64,000 nt of DNA from Calothrix sp. PCC 7103 (GCF_000331305.1 NZ_KB217483.1:1344356-1408355), one strand, 5' to 3'. Shown: positions 42,501 through 53,367, numbered from the stretch's first letter. Numbers and translations are program-made. The notes: generated by a model not told the origin, from the letters alone.

Positions 42501-45489
42501 TTGAACCACCTATTTCAATATTTTGGTTAGGAACGACGGGTTGGAGTAATAAATTACCAGTACCACTGACCGAATTAACTCCCCCAGCAAAGTTAATTTC
42601 TTGCCCTCTCAGGGTTAGAGCATTATTGCCTATGGCAAGGGTATTGTTGAAAGTTATATTTGGAGTTCCAGCACTGCCAAATACAGCATCACCAGTGAGT
42701 GCGACAGGATTGTTATAAACTTGGTTGACACCATCAGCTAGGATGACACCACCATTTATTTGAAGGTTGGATGCAGTGGTTGTCAAATTCGTTAGGGGTG
42801 TGGTTCCGCCAACTAAACCGTTGAGCGTAACTATACCAGTTCCAGCATTGAGTGTTAAACTTTGATTTCCGTTGACTGCCCCATTTATCTCGATATTACC
42901 TGCACCTGAACCCGTGGAGAAAGTGACTGGAGAAGTGGAGAGGTTCACCGAACCGTCGAGAGTGATATTACTACCTTGTGTTGTAATATTACCAGCCGCA
43001 ATTTGAGTCGCTCGCAAAGTTAGTGGACTAGCACCAGTTGTAGATAAAGTTGTGCCTGTAAAGTCAATGGTGTTCGCGGTAAGTGTTAACGGACTGTTGA
43101 AAGTAGTATCACCAGTGAAAATGATGCTGCCCTTACTTTCTGTGAAGCTGTCAGAAATGCTAATTTTTTTACCTTTTATGGTGAGGTTGCCAGATTCTGC
43201 TCTAACTCGAGAAAATCCCAAATCTCCGCTTGTACCTCGAATGCCTCCAATACTGACTGTGGAATTTATTTCTTCAAATCCTGCAAGTTTAACATTTCCT
43301 TCTAGTTCAACGTTCCCTTCTTTTGAGTCTATAAAACTGCCAATTGTGCCAGGAGATATAGCGAATACCTTAATACCATCATCGCGATTGTTTGTAACAA
43401 CACCTTGCAAACGAATATTGCCTTTGCCTGAACTAACTCCTGCGTTCCCATTTTCTCCAACTTGTATTCCATGACTACTGTTACCGAAACCACCAACTCC
43501 AGTTATAGTAATGTTGCCTTCTCCTGTTGATTCCACTCGACTACCATCTCTTATAAAAACACCTACATTACCTTCCCCAGAGATACTTCCACCTCTGCCT
43601 TCTAGGGAAATATTTCCGCTAGTAGAATTAATGATGCTGTTAAGGATTCCAATTCCATAATTACTATTACCACTGTTTCCCCCGACTCCTTTGAGATCGA
43701 TTGCTCCACTGCCAACATTAATTCTGCTTCTAGCGATACTTATACCAACTCCAAAAAGGGCATTCCCGGTACCACGACCGATAAAATCGCCCCCGTTAGT
43801 TGTGATGATAGTGGTAGTATTTTGAGTGCCCGCAATATTGAGGGTACCTCCACCCGTGTTATCTGCATCCGCAGTAAGAGTAAGATTAGCTCCATTTGTT
43901 TCAATGTTATTGGTGACATTAATATTGTTGCCTGCTTGAGCAGTCAACCCAACACCAGAAATATTAGAAGAATTAATTGTAATGGGAGCATTGAAGTTAA
44001 TATCTCTATCTGCTTGCAGGGTGATATTACCTCTTATTCCTGCCAATGCTGTGTTACTAATCTGAAAGTCTATTGCTGTACCACCATCACCAGATAAAAT
44101 TGACCCATCGGCAACTTGAGCATCGTCAGTACCTGTACCATCCACAATATTAATATCCCGTGGGTCAAACAATACCGTCCCTAATTTACCTGCAGATGCT
44201 CCAACATCAGCATTTCCGAAAAAGGCGAGGTTTTCTTTGCCTGATATTTCTATAAACCCACCATTACCAAACAGACTTCCACCCTTAGCGCTGGCATTTC
44301 CATCAAAGCGGGTTGCTTTATCTGCCCAAACGAAAATATTACCACCATTGCCATTGCTTGCTGCATCAGCGCTGATGCTTGAATCTTTACTAACCAATGT
44401 CCGCAAAGCATTTGGTACATTACCTTTTCCCTGATAATCCCCACCAACTCGCACTGTGCCACCGCCATTTGTCCCGGAAGCGTTAATATTGGCACTAATT
44501 ACCCCAACTTTATCCCCTAGTACATTTACATTACCTCCCGTGTTACCCGACGCATCTAAATTACCGGAGATAATATTACTTCCTGGTTCTGTAGGAATCT
44601 CTATCCCGCTACCTGATAACTTAACTTTGTTGTTACTATCAACTATTACCTTTGCTTGCCCATTGGCAATATTTCCTACAGTTAGCATCTGTGGCAAAGA
44701 TAAAGGTGAGAATGGCAAAGCATTTGGCACGTTGCTGGTTGGTTTTTCCAGTGCCAAACTTAACACGTTACCTTGTTGACTAATTTTGACTAAATTACTT
44801 CCCGGTATTGCGGTAACAGTAATATTCCCAGACGGTGTTTTGATGGTTCCTGTATTAACTACGGTTCCACCCAGCAACATCAAATTTTGCCCTTCTGCAA
44901 GTGTTAAATTCCCTGCATTTAAAATACTTCCTGGTTGGGACATGGTGAAGGCAAAACTGTTGGGATTTCCTACCAAAGCTTGATAATCGTTGCTACCGAT
45001 CGCATTAAACCAATTATTCCCAAAACCAATACCATTAGCAGTTGTCGCGGTAAAAGCTGCTGGAACATCTAAACGAGCGTTTGCACCAAACACTATCCCC
45101 GCAGGATTCATTAAATACAGGTTAGAGTTACCACCCGTTACTTGAATTAACCCATTAATTATGGAAGCATTACCACCAGTTACCCGACCTAAAATATTTT
45201 GAATTTGGGGGTTAGAAACAAAATTAGCGATTTCATTGGGGTTAAGACCAAATTTCTGGAAACTGTGGAAGAGGTTGGCTTTATCTCCTGAAAGGGTTCC
45301 TCCTTGGATGTTGATACGGTTTCTCTCTGTTGTGATACTTGTTCCTGTACCATCAGCAGCAGGGGTAATTGATTGAGCTTTTGCAGGTGTAATGGTATTG
45401 CTGAGAAAAATTATCGGCAAAGATAGGGATAATAAAATTCCACGTATATTTTTTGTTAGCGAGATAATGTAGGCTTTTTTCATAATCAA
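39565..45489 (-). CDS. TpsA filamentous-haemagglutinin-like exoprotein with C-terminal CHAT protease
   Basis: A 1974-aa protein. A signal peptide (residues 1-38) leads into the TPS domain: [29 protein letters not shown]-type box [20 protein letters not shown]. The middle is a long beta-helix of GN(I/L)...G repeats (about 300-1500). A Ser/Asn/Lys-rich linker follows and then a CHAT domain (about 1640-1974) with catalytic His1817 in [10 protein letters not shown] and Cys1860 in LSACETTLG, and the closing [28 protein letters not shown] is a caspase-like cysteine protease. The protein would put a protease on the cell surface or release it. Confidence 0.92.
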   Translation of the reverse strand: MIMKKAYIISLTKNIRGILLSLSLPIIFLSNTITPAKAQSITPAADGTGTSITTERNRINIQGGTLSGDKANLFHSFQKFGLNPNEIANFVSNPQIQNILGRVTGGNASIINGLIQVTGGNSNLYLMNPAGIVFGANARLDVPAAFTATTANGIGFGNNWFNAIGSNDYQALVGNPNSFAFTMSQPGSILNAGNLTLAEGQNLMLLGGTVVNTGTIKTPSGNITVTAIPGSNLVKISQQGNVLSLALEKPTSNVPNALPFSPLSLPQMLTVGNIANGQAKVIVDSNNKVKLSGSGIEIPTEPGSNIISGNLDASGNTGGNVNVLGDKVGVISANINASGTNGGGTVRVGGDYQGKGNVPNALRTLVSKDSSISADAASNGNGGNIFVWADKATRFDGNASAKGGSLFGNGGFIEISGKENLAFFGNADVGASAGKLGTVLFDPRDINIVDGTGTDDAQVADGSILSGDGGTAIDFQISNTALAGIRGNITLQADRDINFNAPITINSSNISGVGLTAQAGNNINVTNNIETNGANLTLTADADNTGGGTLNIAGTQNTTTIITTNGGDFIGRGTGNALFGVGISIARSRINVGSGAIDLKGVGGNSGNSNYGIGILNSIINSTSGNISLEGRGGSISGEGNVGVFIRDGSRVESTGEGNITITGVGGFGNSSHGIQVGENGNAGVSSGKGNIRLQGVVTNNRDDGIKVFAISPGTIGSFIDSKEGNVELEGNVKLAGFEEINSTVSIGGIRGTSGDLGFSRVRAESGNLTIKGKKISISDSFTESKGSIIFTGDTTFNSPLTLTANTIDFTGTTLSTTGASPLTLRATQIAAGNITTQGSNITLDGSVNLSTSPVTFSTGSGAGNIEINGAVNGNQSLTLNAGTGIVTLNGLVGGTTPLTNLTTTASNLQINGGVILADGVNQVYNNPVALTGDAVFGSAGTPNITFNNTLAIGNNALTLRGQEINFAGGVNSVSGTGNLLLQPVVPNQNIEIGGSSDASDALNFTATDINALQDGFRGITIGRTDGTGSINLVGDTTFKDPLILQSPSGLINTSGFTLTATDNTSINLLANQITTGNINIASPASGLTVKASNDINVNGNITTNGSDTNFEASRDINFNTSVNLIGTPESKVTFTAGRNFDSSNQTITAPGQNINISAANVNLGQILTNTGNSTKAGDFSVTASSGNIITDFINAGLIDLQASSDINLNSNITNTGNANLQANRDINLNQSLNFSGTPGSTISFAAGRNFNGTDKSITATARNINLSAGDVISTGNLNTSGINGGGINVIAKTRIKTGDINSSGSVGSGGNVFLDPISDIEVNFINAQGGINGGSVDITSGRHFRALGSFRDNNGRLASISTAGGQGGGNIIIRTGSKTAPLIVGKANRNGTAAAITNGENTISPTKVVFANSTQGDIQIQTATTSPPQASEEQQAKKEPEPAKKPQLTPTRFVANPPVLDLGIVEIDKQLTQKFANSLKLEINTPAGLLSQDPNKSKLVASNNPKIINPDKPGGISSNNKNPNIPTSSTNETAQNQAPEYKNNPSESSNSSNRNVSENTLSLKTNKESAGNTLGETREQLRRIESETGVKPAVIYGVFQNKQLNLFLVTANDSVVFRPAGVSEEEAKEKVGEFGKLMANYQKSLKRYTEEFNKPNKDNYAIQEIQKELNDEKHLEISKNMYGWLLKPLEEEVKNRKVNSLVFILDDGLRSFPLAALYDGKSKKYIIEKEENYSIGLMPSLSLTDTRYVNIKDAGMLAMGKSKFSDHKPLPGAAIEATIIREKIWGRGSKPMLEENFTKKNLMNRDREAIIHLATHASFGGNENSFIILEKDNNLSFTDIRSLGWNKQEPVELVVLSACETTLGNKEAELGFAGFAVKAGVKSALASLWQVNDAGSLGMMVEFYEQLKNAPKPLKAKALREAQLAMINKKINIINGQLQWSNNRLEPQLKDIPNQDLSHPYYWSAFTMVGSPW

Positions 45490-45567
45490 AAATTGTATAA
45501 ATTAAAGATGTTAGGGATGTGTGAAACCACCAATTCCCAACCTAAGAAATGGTGGTTCTGTTCGAGA

Positions 45568-46335
45568 TTATTGCTGTGCAGTACAACAAGGGGTTATTGG
45601 TTCCGAGTCAAAATCCTTTAAATTAACAGTGGAATATCCCAATAGTTCTTTCCAACTGGCTAGAAGTTGGGGATTTTTGGGGTCATTGCGTAATGCTTCC
45701 GCAAGAGTATTGAGCGTGTCGTACCAAATACCTTGTCCTGCGTATATTTTACTGAGATCGCTTGGTGATGCTTGCTCAATTTTTGTAACAACACTGGGGT
45801 CAAGGGGTACTCGTTTAACCCAACCCATGATTTCATCGGGTACTTTGCTGGAGACTCCCGTAACAATGCTGCAATCTACTGAAAAAGAGAATTGGTAATC
45901 TTTGTTAATTTCTAACGCAGGTATTTCTTTAGGTAAATTAATACTGATAATACCGGGAGATTTTATACCACCTGCAACTTTGATTGGATAATCTTTACCG
46001 CTTGGATCTTTCAAGTTAAACTTAAATGCGTTTTCGGGTACATCTTTATAAGGAACATAAATCCAGAAAGTTGGACGTTCTGATACGGTGGTTGGTGGAG
46101 TCTGTGGCGTAGTCGCTTTGTTGCCAGAAGTTTCGTTTACTAATAATTTCAGAGGTTTGTCTGTCAAATAACAGATATCACCACGACTTCCAGGTGTTTC
46201 CTTTTTTGGGGGTGTCCCTGTTCCCTGAAAGGTTACGTCAGCTAATGCTTGTAAAAATAAATTTGGGAGATTGCTTAAGATAAAAGCAAGTATACTCACA
46301 AATAAAAATGGGCGATATTTTGGAATCTGGGTCAT
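45568..46335 (-). CDS. DUF928 exported protein
   Basis: 255 aa with an N-terminal signal anchor (FLFVSILAFILSNLPNLFLQ). The domain reads ICYLTDKPLKLLV, RPTFWIYVPYKDVPENAFKF, LPKEIPALEINKDYQFSFSV, which is the cyanobacterial DUF928 pattern. It lies 78 bp upstream of tpsA on the same strand, so the two are likely co-transcribed. DUF928 genes often accompany CHAT/TPS genes. Function unknown. Confidence 0.85.
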   Translation of the reverse strand: MTQIPKYRPFLFVSILAFILSNLPNLFLQALADVTFQGTGTPPKKETPGSRGDICYLTDKPLKLLVNETSGNKATTPQTPPTTVSERPTFWIYVPYKDVPENAFKFNLKDPSGKDYPIKVAGGIKSPGIISINLPKEIPALEINKDYQFSFSVDCSIVTGVSSKVPDEIMGWVKRVPLDPSVVTKIEQASPSDLSKIYAGQGIWYDTLNTLAEALRNDPKNPQLLASWKELLGYSTVNLKDFDSEPITPCCTAQQ

Positions 46336-46737
46336 AACTGGAAGTCTTTATAATAAAGATGATTTTCTTTCAGAAGAGTTGGTTGTATATTTATCTTGGT
46401 TTGACACGCAATATTTATACAGTCTCAACTCATTTTTTTTGAAATATGTCGTAATTAAAGCGAAACTTCGGAGAGAAGTGGCAGGCGCCATCGCTTTTTT
46501 ATAATCAACGCTTCCAACTACACCCTTCACCAAATTAATGCGTTAAATCAAACTCTTACTAAGATAAAGTAAAAATAATCACCTCAGTTCAAACAAATTT
46601 TTAATAGCAGACCGTATCTCAATGCAATTCTGTAGTAAGTATAACAGTAACATCTGTGTATTATTCTAAAATACCTCTTAAATAACAATACTTAATTAAA
46701 TATAAAATATTATACTTGTATTTATGCAGTTCAGTCA
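46336..46737. other. Intergenic stretch, hairpin only
   Basis: No gene seen. AAAGCGA (46457-46463) pairs with TCGCTTT (46491-46497) followed by T, a terminator on the plus strand although no plus-strand gene precedes it. It may be a leftover of a lost gene. Confidence 0.35.
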
Positions 46738-49095
46738 TCATGGTAGGCGCCGAACCAAGGATTTTACAACTACAATACCTGAACTAGTGACTGTAAAAGC
46801 CATCAAAGAAGGAATTAGTGCTATCCAAGCACCACCGAGTAAAGCTGTGTAACATAATATATACAAGCTTACTAATGCTCCGCTTAAAATCAGTAATAAA
46901 TATAACTTTGGTCTTAAGTGTAAGACTAAAAACCCACCTAAAATTGACCAGAAGTAAATCCAGAGCGCGTCTGCCCACTGTGGTACAGTCTGAATCAAAG
47001 TTCGATTATTCAAGACTGCACTTATAATTTGACTTACCATGTGCGCTTGAATTTCTAACCCTGGTTTTTCCCCATAAGGTGTAAAGCGATAGTCGTTGTA
47101 GCTTCTTGCTGTTGTGCCTATAAGAATAATACGGTCTCTAATTAAATCTGCTAGCTGATTGTTTTTTGAACCATCTAGAACATCAGACAGTCGAACTTTC
47201 TCAGCTATTTGAGATGAAGCACGATAGTTAAGCATGACTTCGTAACCGCCTAATACAGGCTGATTATAACCGCTCGTGTTATTTTCAATATCAGGAAAAG
47301 CTTTGCTACCAATATATAAAGTACCTTGACTGCGACGTTCGGCTGCGGCTCGTACTCGCGCTAAGTAGCGAGACGCTAACTGAAAACTGAAAGATTTATC
47401 TGTTTTACAAACTTTAGAAGCATTCATCCCTATCGTGTGACGGCGAATTATATTATCAGGGTCGCGTGCTGTATTTGCAAAACCCATCTGTTTAACATCA
47501 ATTTCTGGAGGAGGTGATACTGCTGGAGAAGTCCCTTGGCGATCTTCTGCCGAGCAAATTGAAATTATCTGTTGTAAGCGTGCTTTCAAGTCACTTTGTT
47601 CTAAAGAAACAGCCCTATCGCGGAAAATATCCAAGCCAATAATAACTGGTTTATAAGGTTCTAACTTTTTTAATAGCTGATTCAAAGCCTCATCTGACAA
47701 CGAAGAACCCTGCCTTTTCATGCCATGCTGATTTTGATATGTCAAGTCTTCTTCATCAACTGCAATAATTAAAATTCGGTCATCTGGCTTTTCTGTATTC
47801 GGACGCGCGCGTATTAATGAGTCATAAGCTAAAAGCTCTAAAGGCTGTAGATATCCAGATAAGCGTAAACCCATCACAAAGCTAGTCGCAAGCGAACTCG
47901 CAAGCATTGCCAAGAACAAATTTTTACAAAACTTTCGCCATGAAAATTTAACTTCATCGCTATCTAGTTGTATATCTGCATTTGACTCTTGTACATATTG
48001 ATTCTGTACATCCCGATAACGCAAATCTTTCCAACTTAGGGGAGGTTGGACGGGGTTTTGAAAAATTATCGGCAACCAAGATGCACAAGGAAATTTATCT
48101 TCTAAACCTTGTAACTTTTCTCTTGCATCCCGCACAGCTACATAAAAACGTTTACCTTCAGCAAACCCAGTTAGCAAATGCTTCAAAAATTCCTGGGCAA
48201 CTTCATCGGGTACAGCTTCTCGCATCACAATTAGTTGAGGTAAGCATAATTGCTCAAGTTCGTATGCTAACCCCAAACCGTCACAGGAGTTAAAAATTGC
48301 AAGCTGTAACCCGTGTGAAATCGCTTGTCTCAAACCATATTTTAAATCCTCTATTGTTAAACTATCATTAGCATTGATATGTATACGTCCTGCTTCATCC
48401 TCAGTTTGACTGTGACCTGCGAAAAACAGAATATCCCAATGTTGATTCCAAAGCTGCTCATTAATTTGTTGCCGTGGTGGTTCTACAAGAAATACAACTT
48501 CTGTTTGTGGTAATTGTTCTAACAGCTTACGGTCAGCTTCAACGTTTATACCAGCGTTATTTCCCAAAATCGCCAGAACTCTAACTTTTTTCCTAGGTCT
48601 AGCAAGGTTCTTAACCTTACCTAATTGTAATACTGGCGCACTAAAAGCTATCTCTGATTTTGGATATCGTTCAATAAAATCCCAAAAATGCCAAGGCAGT
48701 AAATGTAACCGTTTATCTTGCGTGCGGAATATAACTCGAATTAGCTCTTTACAACTAACAATTTCACGTATTCGATTATCTATAACATGAAATGTACCCG
48801 ATGCTAACCAAACTTGCAAATGATGTCTTAACTCAGATGCTAATTGAATACAAGTTGCAGTTTGGTCAAGAGTTCCTGTTTCAACTGTTATTTCTTTAAG
48901 AGTAATACGAGTCGAATCAGAAAGTTTATGATAGTTCTGGCGCCACTCGTTTAAAAACTGAATTAATTCTGGAGATGGCGGTAAAAATCCAGCATCTTCA
49001 ATAGAGTGGACATTACCTTCTTCGCCTACCTCTAATGTTACTTGGAATCCTTGCTCTAGATTACCGTCTAGTCTGAGAATAGCTCGTTTACTCAT
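46738..49095 (-). CDS. CHAT-CHASE2 membrane protein
   Basis: 785 aa. The N-terminal half is a CHAT domain (about residues 165-370) with His228 in FFAGHSQTEDEAGR and Cys271 in FNSCDGLGLAYELE. A membrane segment (NLFLAMLASSLATSFVMGLR) leads into a CHASE2 sensor domain (LLAYDSLIRARP, ILIIAVDEEDL, VIIGLDIFRD, then HMVSQIISAVLNNRTLI) and three C-terminal membrane segments. CHASE2 senses an unknown extracellular signal; here it controls a cytoplasmic protease-like domain. Such proteins are typical of Nostocales. It neighbours DUF1822 and the sigma-like gene on the same strand. Confidence 0.92.
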   Translation of the reverse strand: MSKRAILRLDGNLEQGFQVTLEVGEEGNVHSIEDAGFLPPSPELIQFLNEWRQNYHKLSDSTRITLKEITVETGTLDQTATCIQLASELRHHLQVWLASGTFHVIDNRIREIVSCKELIRVIFRTQDKRLHLLPWHFWDFIERYPKSEIAFSAPVLQLGKVKNLARPRKKVRVLAILGNNAGINVEADRKLLEQLPQTEVVFLVEPPRQQINEQLWNQHWDILFFAGHSQTEDEAGRIHINANDSLTIEDLKYGLRQAISHGLQLAIFNSCDGLGLAYELEQLCLPQLIVMREAVPDEVAQEFLKHLLTGFAEGKRFYVAVRDAREKLQGLEDKFPCASWLPIIFQNPVQPPLSWKDLRYRDVQNQYVQESNADIQLDSDEVKFSWRKFCKNLFLAMLASSLATSFVMGLRLSGYLQPLELLAYDSLIRARPNTEKPDDRILIIAVDEEDLTYQNQHGMKRQGSSLSDEALNQLLKKLEPYKPVIIGLDIFRDRAVSLEQSDLKARLQQIISICSAEDRQGTSPAVSPPPEIDVKQMGFANTARDPDNIIRRHTIGMNASKVCKTDKSFSFQLASRYLARVRAAAERRSQGTLYIGSKAFPDIENNTSGYNQPVLGGYEVMLNYRASSQIAEKVRLSDVLDGSKNNQLADLIRDRIILIGTTARSYNDYRFTPYGEKPGLEIQAHMVSQIISAVLNNRTLIQTVPQWADALWIYFWSILGGFLVLHLRPKLYLLLILSGALVSLYILCYTALLGGAWIALIPSLMAFTVTSSGIVVVKSLVRRLP

Positions 49096-49260
49096 TGTAC
49101 TAGTTTTAACTTAATTTTGTTCCACGTTAAAATACCCACTCTTCACAAGATCCAGTAGTTTACTATACCTTTACGTATAATAAAAAAGGTGTTTTACCTA
49201 GGAAAATAGAAATTTATTAATGAATAAAGTAGTCACTGTTGCTACAAAGAGGAAGTGAGA

Positions 49261-50460
49261 TTAAATTACAAAATTCTCGGTGATTGTTTTGTTACCACAA
49301 GCAACCTCTATACTAAATCTTTCACCTGGTTGCCCACCAAACCGAAATTGAATTGTCTGAGTCGCACCTGCGCTAGCTTGACCTACCTCGGCACCATTTT
49401 CATCAAGCAACCGAACCCGAACTTCATTTGGCAAATAAGAAGCATCACCTATCGGGCAAACTTTTATACCAATCTCTACTTCAGCATTCTTAGATGTTGA
49501 TACTCCTACTAATAAAGCTACTTGTTGGCTACTTGGTTGAGAACCAAAATCCAATACTTTGACTCGATTCACATCAAATACTGAGTTTTGATTTTGACTA
49601 ATTAAGTTATTTGGATTGCGCGTATTTTGTCCTCTCCAAGCTGTAGCAATTTGTTGTCCAGATAACACATCTTCGAGAGTTTGCCACATCGCACCAAACG
49701 CACCATCAAACCATTCGCTCAACTGTGTTAACTGAAATACATTATTACCTCCCCGCGTTGCATACAATCGTTGGCGCCAGTTTTCATCTTCAATCAAAGC
49801 ACCCCAAATAGTGAAAGGCGCCGATAAATGAGGAAATACAAGCTCTGGATTACCTAAACGCTGTATCAAATTTTCGGCTTGGCTAGTTGGTAACTTCGGT
49901 AATTGAGGAACAACCGCACGTGTTTGTTCACTATAAAATCGGCGCCTTACCCACAGAGAATTCATATCTTGGTTCAAATCAAGAGCGTCAATGCAGTAAG
50001 TGCGGTCAGAAGCATCATAATCACCCTTAGTTTTGATTTCGTGATGCGTTGTATATCCCCATACACGTAGCCATTCTGCTTCTGGTTTTACTTGCACCAC
50101 AATATAATAATCTCCAACCCAACTTGGAATATCCACCCACTCTTGGGGCACTTCCAATCCATCATCATCGATTACTTCAGTAGGAATTAATACCAGCTTT
50201 GTTGTGTCTACTATAATTGCACTGCCATTAACAATATCCCATATAGCAGGCATTTGAGTCGTACTCAGCCAAGCAGTAGCTTCTGGGACATTATCAACTT
50301 TTATTCGTTCTAAAACAGTTTTTATACAAATTTGATTAATGTAAGCATTCCAGCGACTTCTAGGTGTTACATGTCGTTGGCTTTGTTCCCAAGATTGCGC
50401 GCGCGTTGGTGGTGGTACATCTAGCCACCATTCCTTTGGTTCTGCAAATATAAAAGTCAT
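49261..50460 (-). CDS. DUF1822 protein
   Basis: From ATG 50460 (399 aa; an ATG at 50478 would add six residues). MTFIFAEPKEWWLDVPPPTR, then WNAYINQICIKTVL, WVGDYYIVVQVKPEAEWLRVWGY and YCIDALDLNQDMNSL follow the DUF1822 pattern. The C-terminal 130 residues form a separate beta domain (VALLVGVSTSKNAEVEIGIK, VRLLDENGAEVGQA). The family is restricted to cyanobacteria and found with CHASE2/CHAT genes and divergent sigma factors. Function unknown; it lies 37 bp after the sigma-like gene. Confidence 0.88.
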   Translation of the reverse strand: MTFIFAEPKEWWLDVPPPTRAQSWEQSQRHVTPRSRWNAYINQICIKTVLERIKVDNVPEATAWLSTTQMPAIWDIVNGSAIIVDTTKLVLIPTEVIDDDGLEVPQEWVDIPSWVGDYYIVVQVKPEAEWLRVWGYTTHHEIKTKGDYDASDRTYCIDALDLNQDMNSLWVRRRFYSEQTRAVVPQLPKLPTSQAENLIQRLGNPELVFPHLSAPFTIWGALIEDENWRQRLYATRGGNNVFQLTQLSEWFDGAFGAMWQTLEDVLSGQQIATAWRGQNTRNPNNLISQNQNSVFDVNRVKVLDFGSQPSSQQVALLVGVSTSKNAEVEIGIKVCPIGDASYLPNEVRVRLLDENGAEVGQASAGATQTIQFRFGGQPGERFSIEVACGNKTITENFVI

Positions 50461-50496
50461 TCCATTATTTCTCCTCAACTTAATTTTTAGCCGATG

Positions 50497-51699
50497 TCAA
50501 GTAGGCCAAGTGCGAACTTGAAGCCATTCATCTAAAGCAGCGTTTCCATATTTTAATTGGTTTGAGCTTGAGGCAATATACAGTTCTTCTTGACTTTCTT
50601 GAGATGATTTTATCGATTTAATTAACTCTTGTAAGAGTAATTCCCGTGCTTTATTTAGGCGCCGAGACACCCAAGCTTGCGGTTTGTCGAACTTCTTCGC
50701 AATTGCAGCTTGAGTTAATTCCTCTTTGTAGTACATTCGCAACATATCTTGTAATTCTTTGTCAAGCTGTTTCAACGCGGCAAGCAAAACATCATATATC
50801 TGAGCTTTTTGGTTTTGGCGAGTGTGTAAATCTTCCTGATTTATTAATTCTGTTAGTAAAGACTCTGAAGACAGGTCTGGTAATTCAAATTCGACCGATG
50901 ACTCACTTCCTGGTTTGGGTGCATCCAGAGAACGAATTGGAGGATAAAGATAACTACGTACACAAACAGAAGCTTCTGTTAACCACTGCTCTATGGTTTT
51001 GGCGTTAACTTCGGCGCCAGAAGATGCTAACTGACTTTGCCGTTCAGTGTTATAAAGATTTGCAATTGCTTGCCATAACTTCAGGCCAGGTTCTGGTAAT
51101 TTCTCATTACCACCAGCTTGACTACATATATATAGAGCCTTAAAGCAATTCCAAGCCAACTGATAGCGAGCAACTTGTTCAGGAGATAGTCCCCTATGCT
51201 GCAAAGCTGCTACCAAGCGTTTTTTACTCACCTTACGCAACAGAGCATAGTTTGTACATATATCAGCTTCCTTACGTTGCCGCAACGAATCTTTAAGTAA
51301 GCTAGAGAATGCCATTACAGCATAAGCTTTTAAATTAGAATTTCTTTCTGGGTCGAAGTTTCTTAAGATTTTGTTAACTTTAACAATTGCCATTTGAAAG
51401 TAGTCAGCCAAGCGATACTGAGTACTCGCAAACCTATTAAGGGTGTGCCTTGCCGCAGAATAACACGATTCCTGCAAATAAGCTGATAAATGCATTGCAG
51501 CTAAATTACCAGACTGAGCTTGCCAAATTTTGTACCAGTAAAGTGCCCAAAAAGAATCCGGTGCTGTTTTCTCTGATTTTTCTAAACAATTTTCGATACT
51601 GCGACGTAGTTTACTATCCGTCAACCATTTCCCCTCACTATCGTTATCAAAGTGAGCGAAAGTAGAAAACATTTCGGTAATTTCTAAACGAGGGCGCAT
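50497..51699 (-). CDS. Divergent sigma-70-family factor
   Basis: A 400-aa protein. A region-2-like part (residues about 75-150: YLQESCYSAARHTLNRFAS, YFQMAIVKVNKILRNFDPER, then SLLKDSLRQRKE) and a region-4 helix-turn-helix (LTQAAIAKKFDKPQAWVSRRLNKARELLLQ, about residues 325-355) frame an unusual middle region. The C-terminal 45 residues are an extension. Such sigma-like proteins occur in cyanobacterial clusters with DUF1822 and CHAT. It likely directs transcription of the neighbouring genes, which is inference. Confidence 0.8.
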   Translation of the reverse strand: MRPRLEITEMFSTFAHFDNDSEGKWLTDSKLRRSIENCLEKSEKTAPDSFWALYWYKIWQAQSGNLAAMHLSAYLQESCYSAARHTLNRFASTQYRLADYFQMAIVKVNKILRNFDPERNSNLKAYAVMAFSSLLKDSLRQRKEADICTNYALLRKVSKKRLVAALQHRGLSPEQVARYQLAWNCFKALYICSQAGGNEKLPEPGLKLWQAIANLYNTERQSQLASSGAEVNAKTIEQWLTEASVCVRSYLYPPIRSLDAPKPGSESSVEFELPDLSSESLLTELINQEDLHTRQNQKAQIYDVLLAALKQLDKELQDMLRMYYKEELTQAAIAKKFDKPQAWVSRRLNKARELLLQELIKSIKSSQESQEELYIASSSNQLKYGNAALDEWLQVRTWPT

Positions 51700-52016
51700 A
51701 GGTTAAGATTAACTAGCCATAAAGGCAAGACAGGTTGGTAGAAAGAAAAATGTTTTTTATACTTTACCTTGATTCGTGTTCTACTGATACAGTTTGGGTG
51801 TTTTCGTTCAAATTGCTGGTGCCTATCCCGATATCAAAACTACGTACAAGAATTTCTTTAGCCTGCTTACCAACTTTTAACATCAGTTTCTTGCTTTGAT
51901 ACTTCTAAATTATTAAAAATCTCTCTCTTGGTAGATGCGAAAAAAATTATCAGTGTATTAACTAACGGTGCCTGCAAATTAGTTGAAATAGGAATGATAA
52001 ATACAATTAAGGTGCC

Positions 52017-52100
52017 ATGCTACAAATGAACCTGCCTCTAACAGAAGTTGAGCTAAGAAATTATGTTAAACAACATCCTGAAGATGAAGACGCAGATTAA
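52017..52100 (+). pseudogene. Truncated DUF6887-like small ORF
   Basis: MLQMNLPLTEVELRNYVKQH, then PEDEDAD. The pattern (L)..ELR.YV..H..DE is that of the short cyanobacterial DUF6887 proteins (usual about 70 aa, ending in a helix with YV). It stops after 27 residues, so it is a decayed copy. Confidence 0.35.
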
Positions 52101-52380
52101 ATTTTTAATATTTATCCTGACATACAAAATAGTTCTTCTTTCCACAACTCTGCTTGATGCGTAGTCAAAAATTTATTTCTAATAATTGTTCCCAATGAGG
52201 GAATGACACATTTTCTACCTGTGCCATGATAAATGCTCCTAACTGTTATTTTGCGGGGTGGCATGAAAGCGCAAGGGAGCGTGTATAATGCATACACCCT
52301 TGAATAAGTCGTCACGAACGGGAGCGTCATTCAAAATTACGCTCCTTGATGGTTTATATATATGGAAGATTTATACTGTT

Positions 52381-52492
52381 AACGGGTAAAATATAAACTT
52401 TGTCATGCTGAACGAAACGTAGTGCAGTGAAGCATCTTAGAGATTTTACCCTACGGTAAAAGCTACGCTCAGAATGACATTTCTTACCCGTT
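52381..52492. repeat. MITE-like palindromic repeat
   Basis: AACGGGTAA (52381-52389) and TTACCCGTT (52484-52492) form terminal inverted repeats; inside, TGTCATGCTGA (52401-52411) pairs with TCAGAATGACA (52469-52479) with one mismatch. It encodes nothing. The inner part resembles a widespread bacterial intergenic repeat. Confidence 0.6.
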
Positions 52493-53035
52493 TTGAGTAT
52501 AAAATCACAAACTCAGCACGAATTGTCATTGCCAGCTTTCTTACGCGCGCCAAGCTAGAGCCGCATTTGCTGCAAACAAACTTGTTCATGGTGGAGAATT
52601 GATGCAACAAGCACATGCGGCTAGTAGAAGATGTCAACAGCTAATACAAGAATATTAATCCTTGTTTAGCACAACAACAAGTATTAATGTGGAGTAATCG
52701 CACGCTGTGTATAGAAGATTTCTATCATCTGGCGCCAATTTCTGCATTTTCACATTAAAACTGCTCAAAGACCAAGTAAAAAACTACGCATGTAAGTGAG
52801 TGCGTTTATATTCGCTGAGTTATTTGTAATAATCACCCAAAACTGATAATTGAACTTAGTTCAGTTTGTGTCGCTGTTTTATACGGTGTTAAGTAAATAT
52901 TGTATAAAGTAAAACGGAGTCATCGACTACTAATAACTCCATTTAGCTACTATTTTTATTTTTGCTTATCTTTTAAGACGAGAATATCCGCTTACTATTT
53001 CTTATTACTTGCTCTTTACTCCCATTCCATAAGTA

Positions 53036-53365
53036 TTACAGCGAGCTAGTAAATTCACCAAGAGAGTTGAGGAACTGCTCACGATTATAATCAGCGCAAG
53101 CTCTGGAAGTTTCGGCAATCAGGGTATATATTGCAGGACTCGGCTTCTTAGTTGATACTAAGTATCCCAATGTTTTTATGTATAAATCATTTGGGTAGCA
53201 AGCAGAAAGCTTCTTAACTTCCTCTGATTCACCTTGATGGTAAAAAGCAAGCGCTGACTCCTGCTCTTTGTTTTGTGGGGCGCCTAACGTATCAAGAATT
53301 TTTTGATTATATTTAGCAATTTGTTCTGGAGTTGGAGACTTAGTTGGTGATTGTACAGCTGTCAT
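53036..53365 (-). CDS. Hypothetical plasmid protein (109 aa)
   Basis: From ATG 53365, 2 bp after the preceding stop. Soluble and helical: PTPEQIAKYNQKILDTLG, SEEVKKLSACYPNDLYIKTL, AIYTLIAETSRACADYNREQ. No domain recognised. Coupled to the 174-aa gene upstream. Confidence 0.55.
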   Translation of the reverse strand: MTAVQSPTKSPTPEQIAKYNQKILDTLGAPQNKEQESALAFYHQGESEEVKKLSACYPNDLYIKTLGYLVSTKKPSPAIYTLIAETSRACADYNREQFLNSLGEFTSSL

Positions 53366-53367
53366 AA

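Larger units (their letters stand above)
51700..53035. other. 1.3-kb stretch of repeats and gene remnants
   Basis: No intact gene. It holds a 27-codon ORF like the start of DUF6887 (52017-52100), a hairpin GGAGCGT/ACGCTCC (52321-52327 and 52340-52346), a palindromic MITE-like repeat (52381-52492), and undetermined remnants around 52560-52740. Confidence 0.5.

Noticed and set aside
41282-44983. Many long open frames on the plus strand opposite tpsA
   Set aside because: They are antisense shadows of the repetitive beta-helix coding sequence, with Leu/Pro/Ile-rich translations and no start signals.
52112-52330. 72-aa minus-strand frame near 52.2 kb
   Set aside because: It reads across a frameshifted and repeat-rich stretch, has no recognisable domain and no ribosome-binding site.
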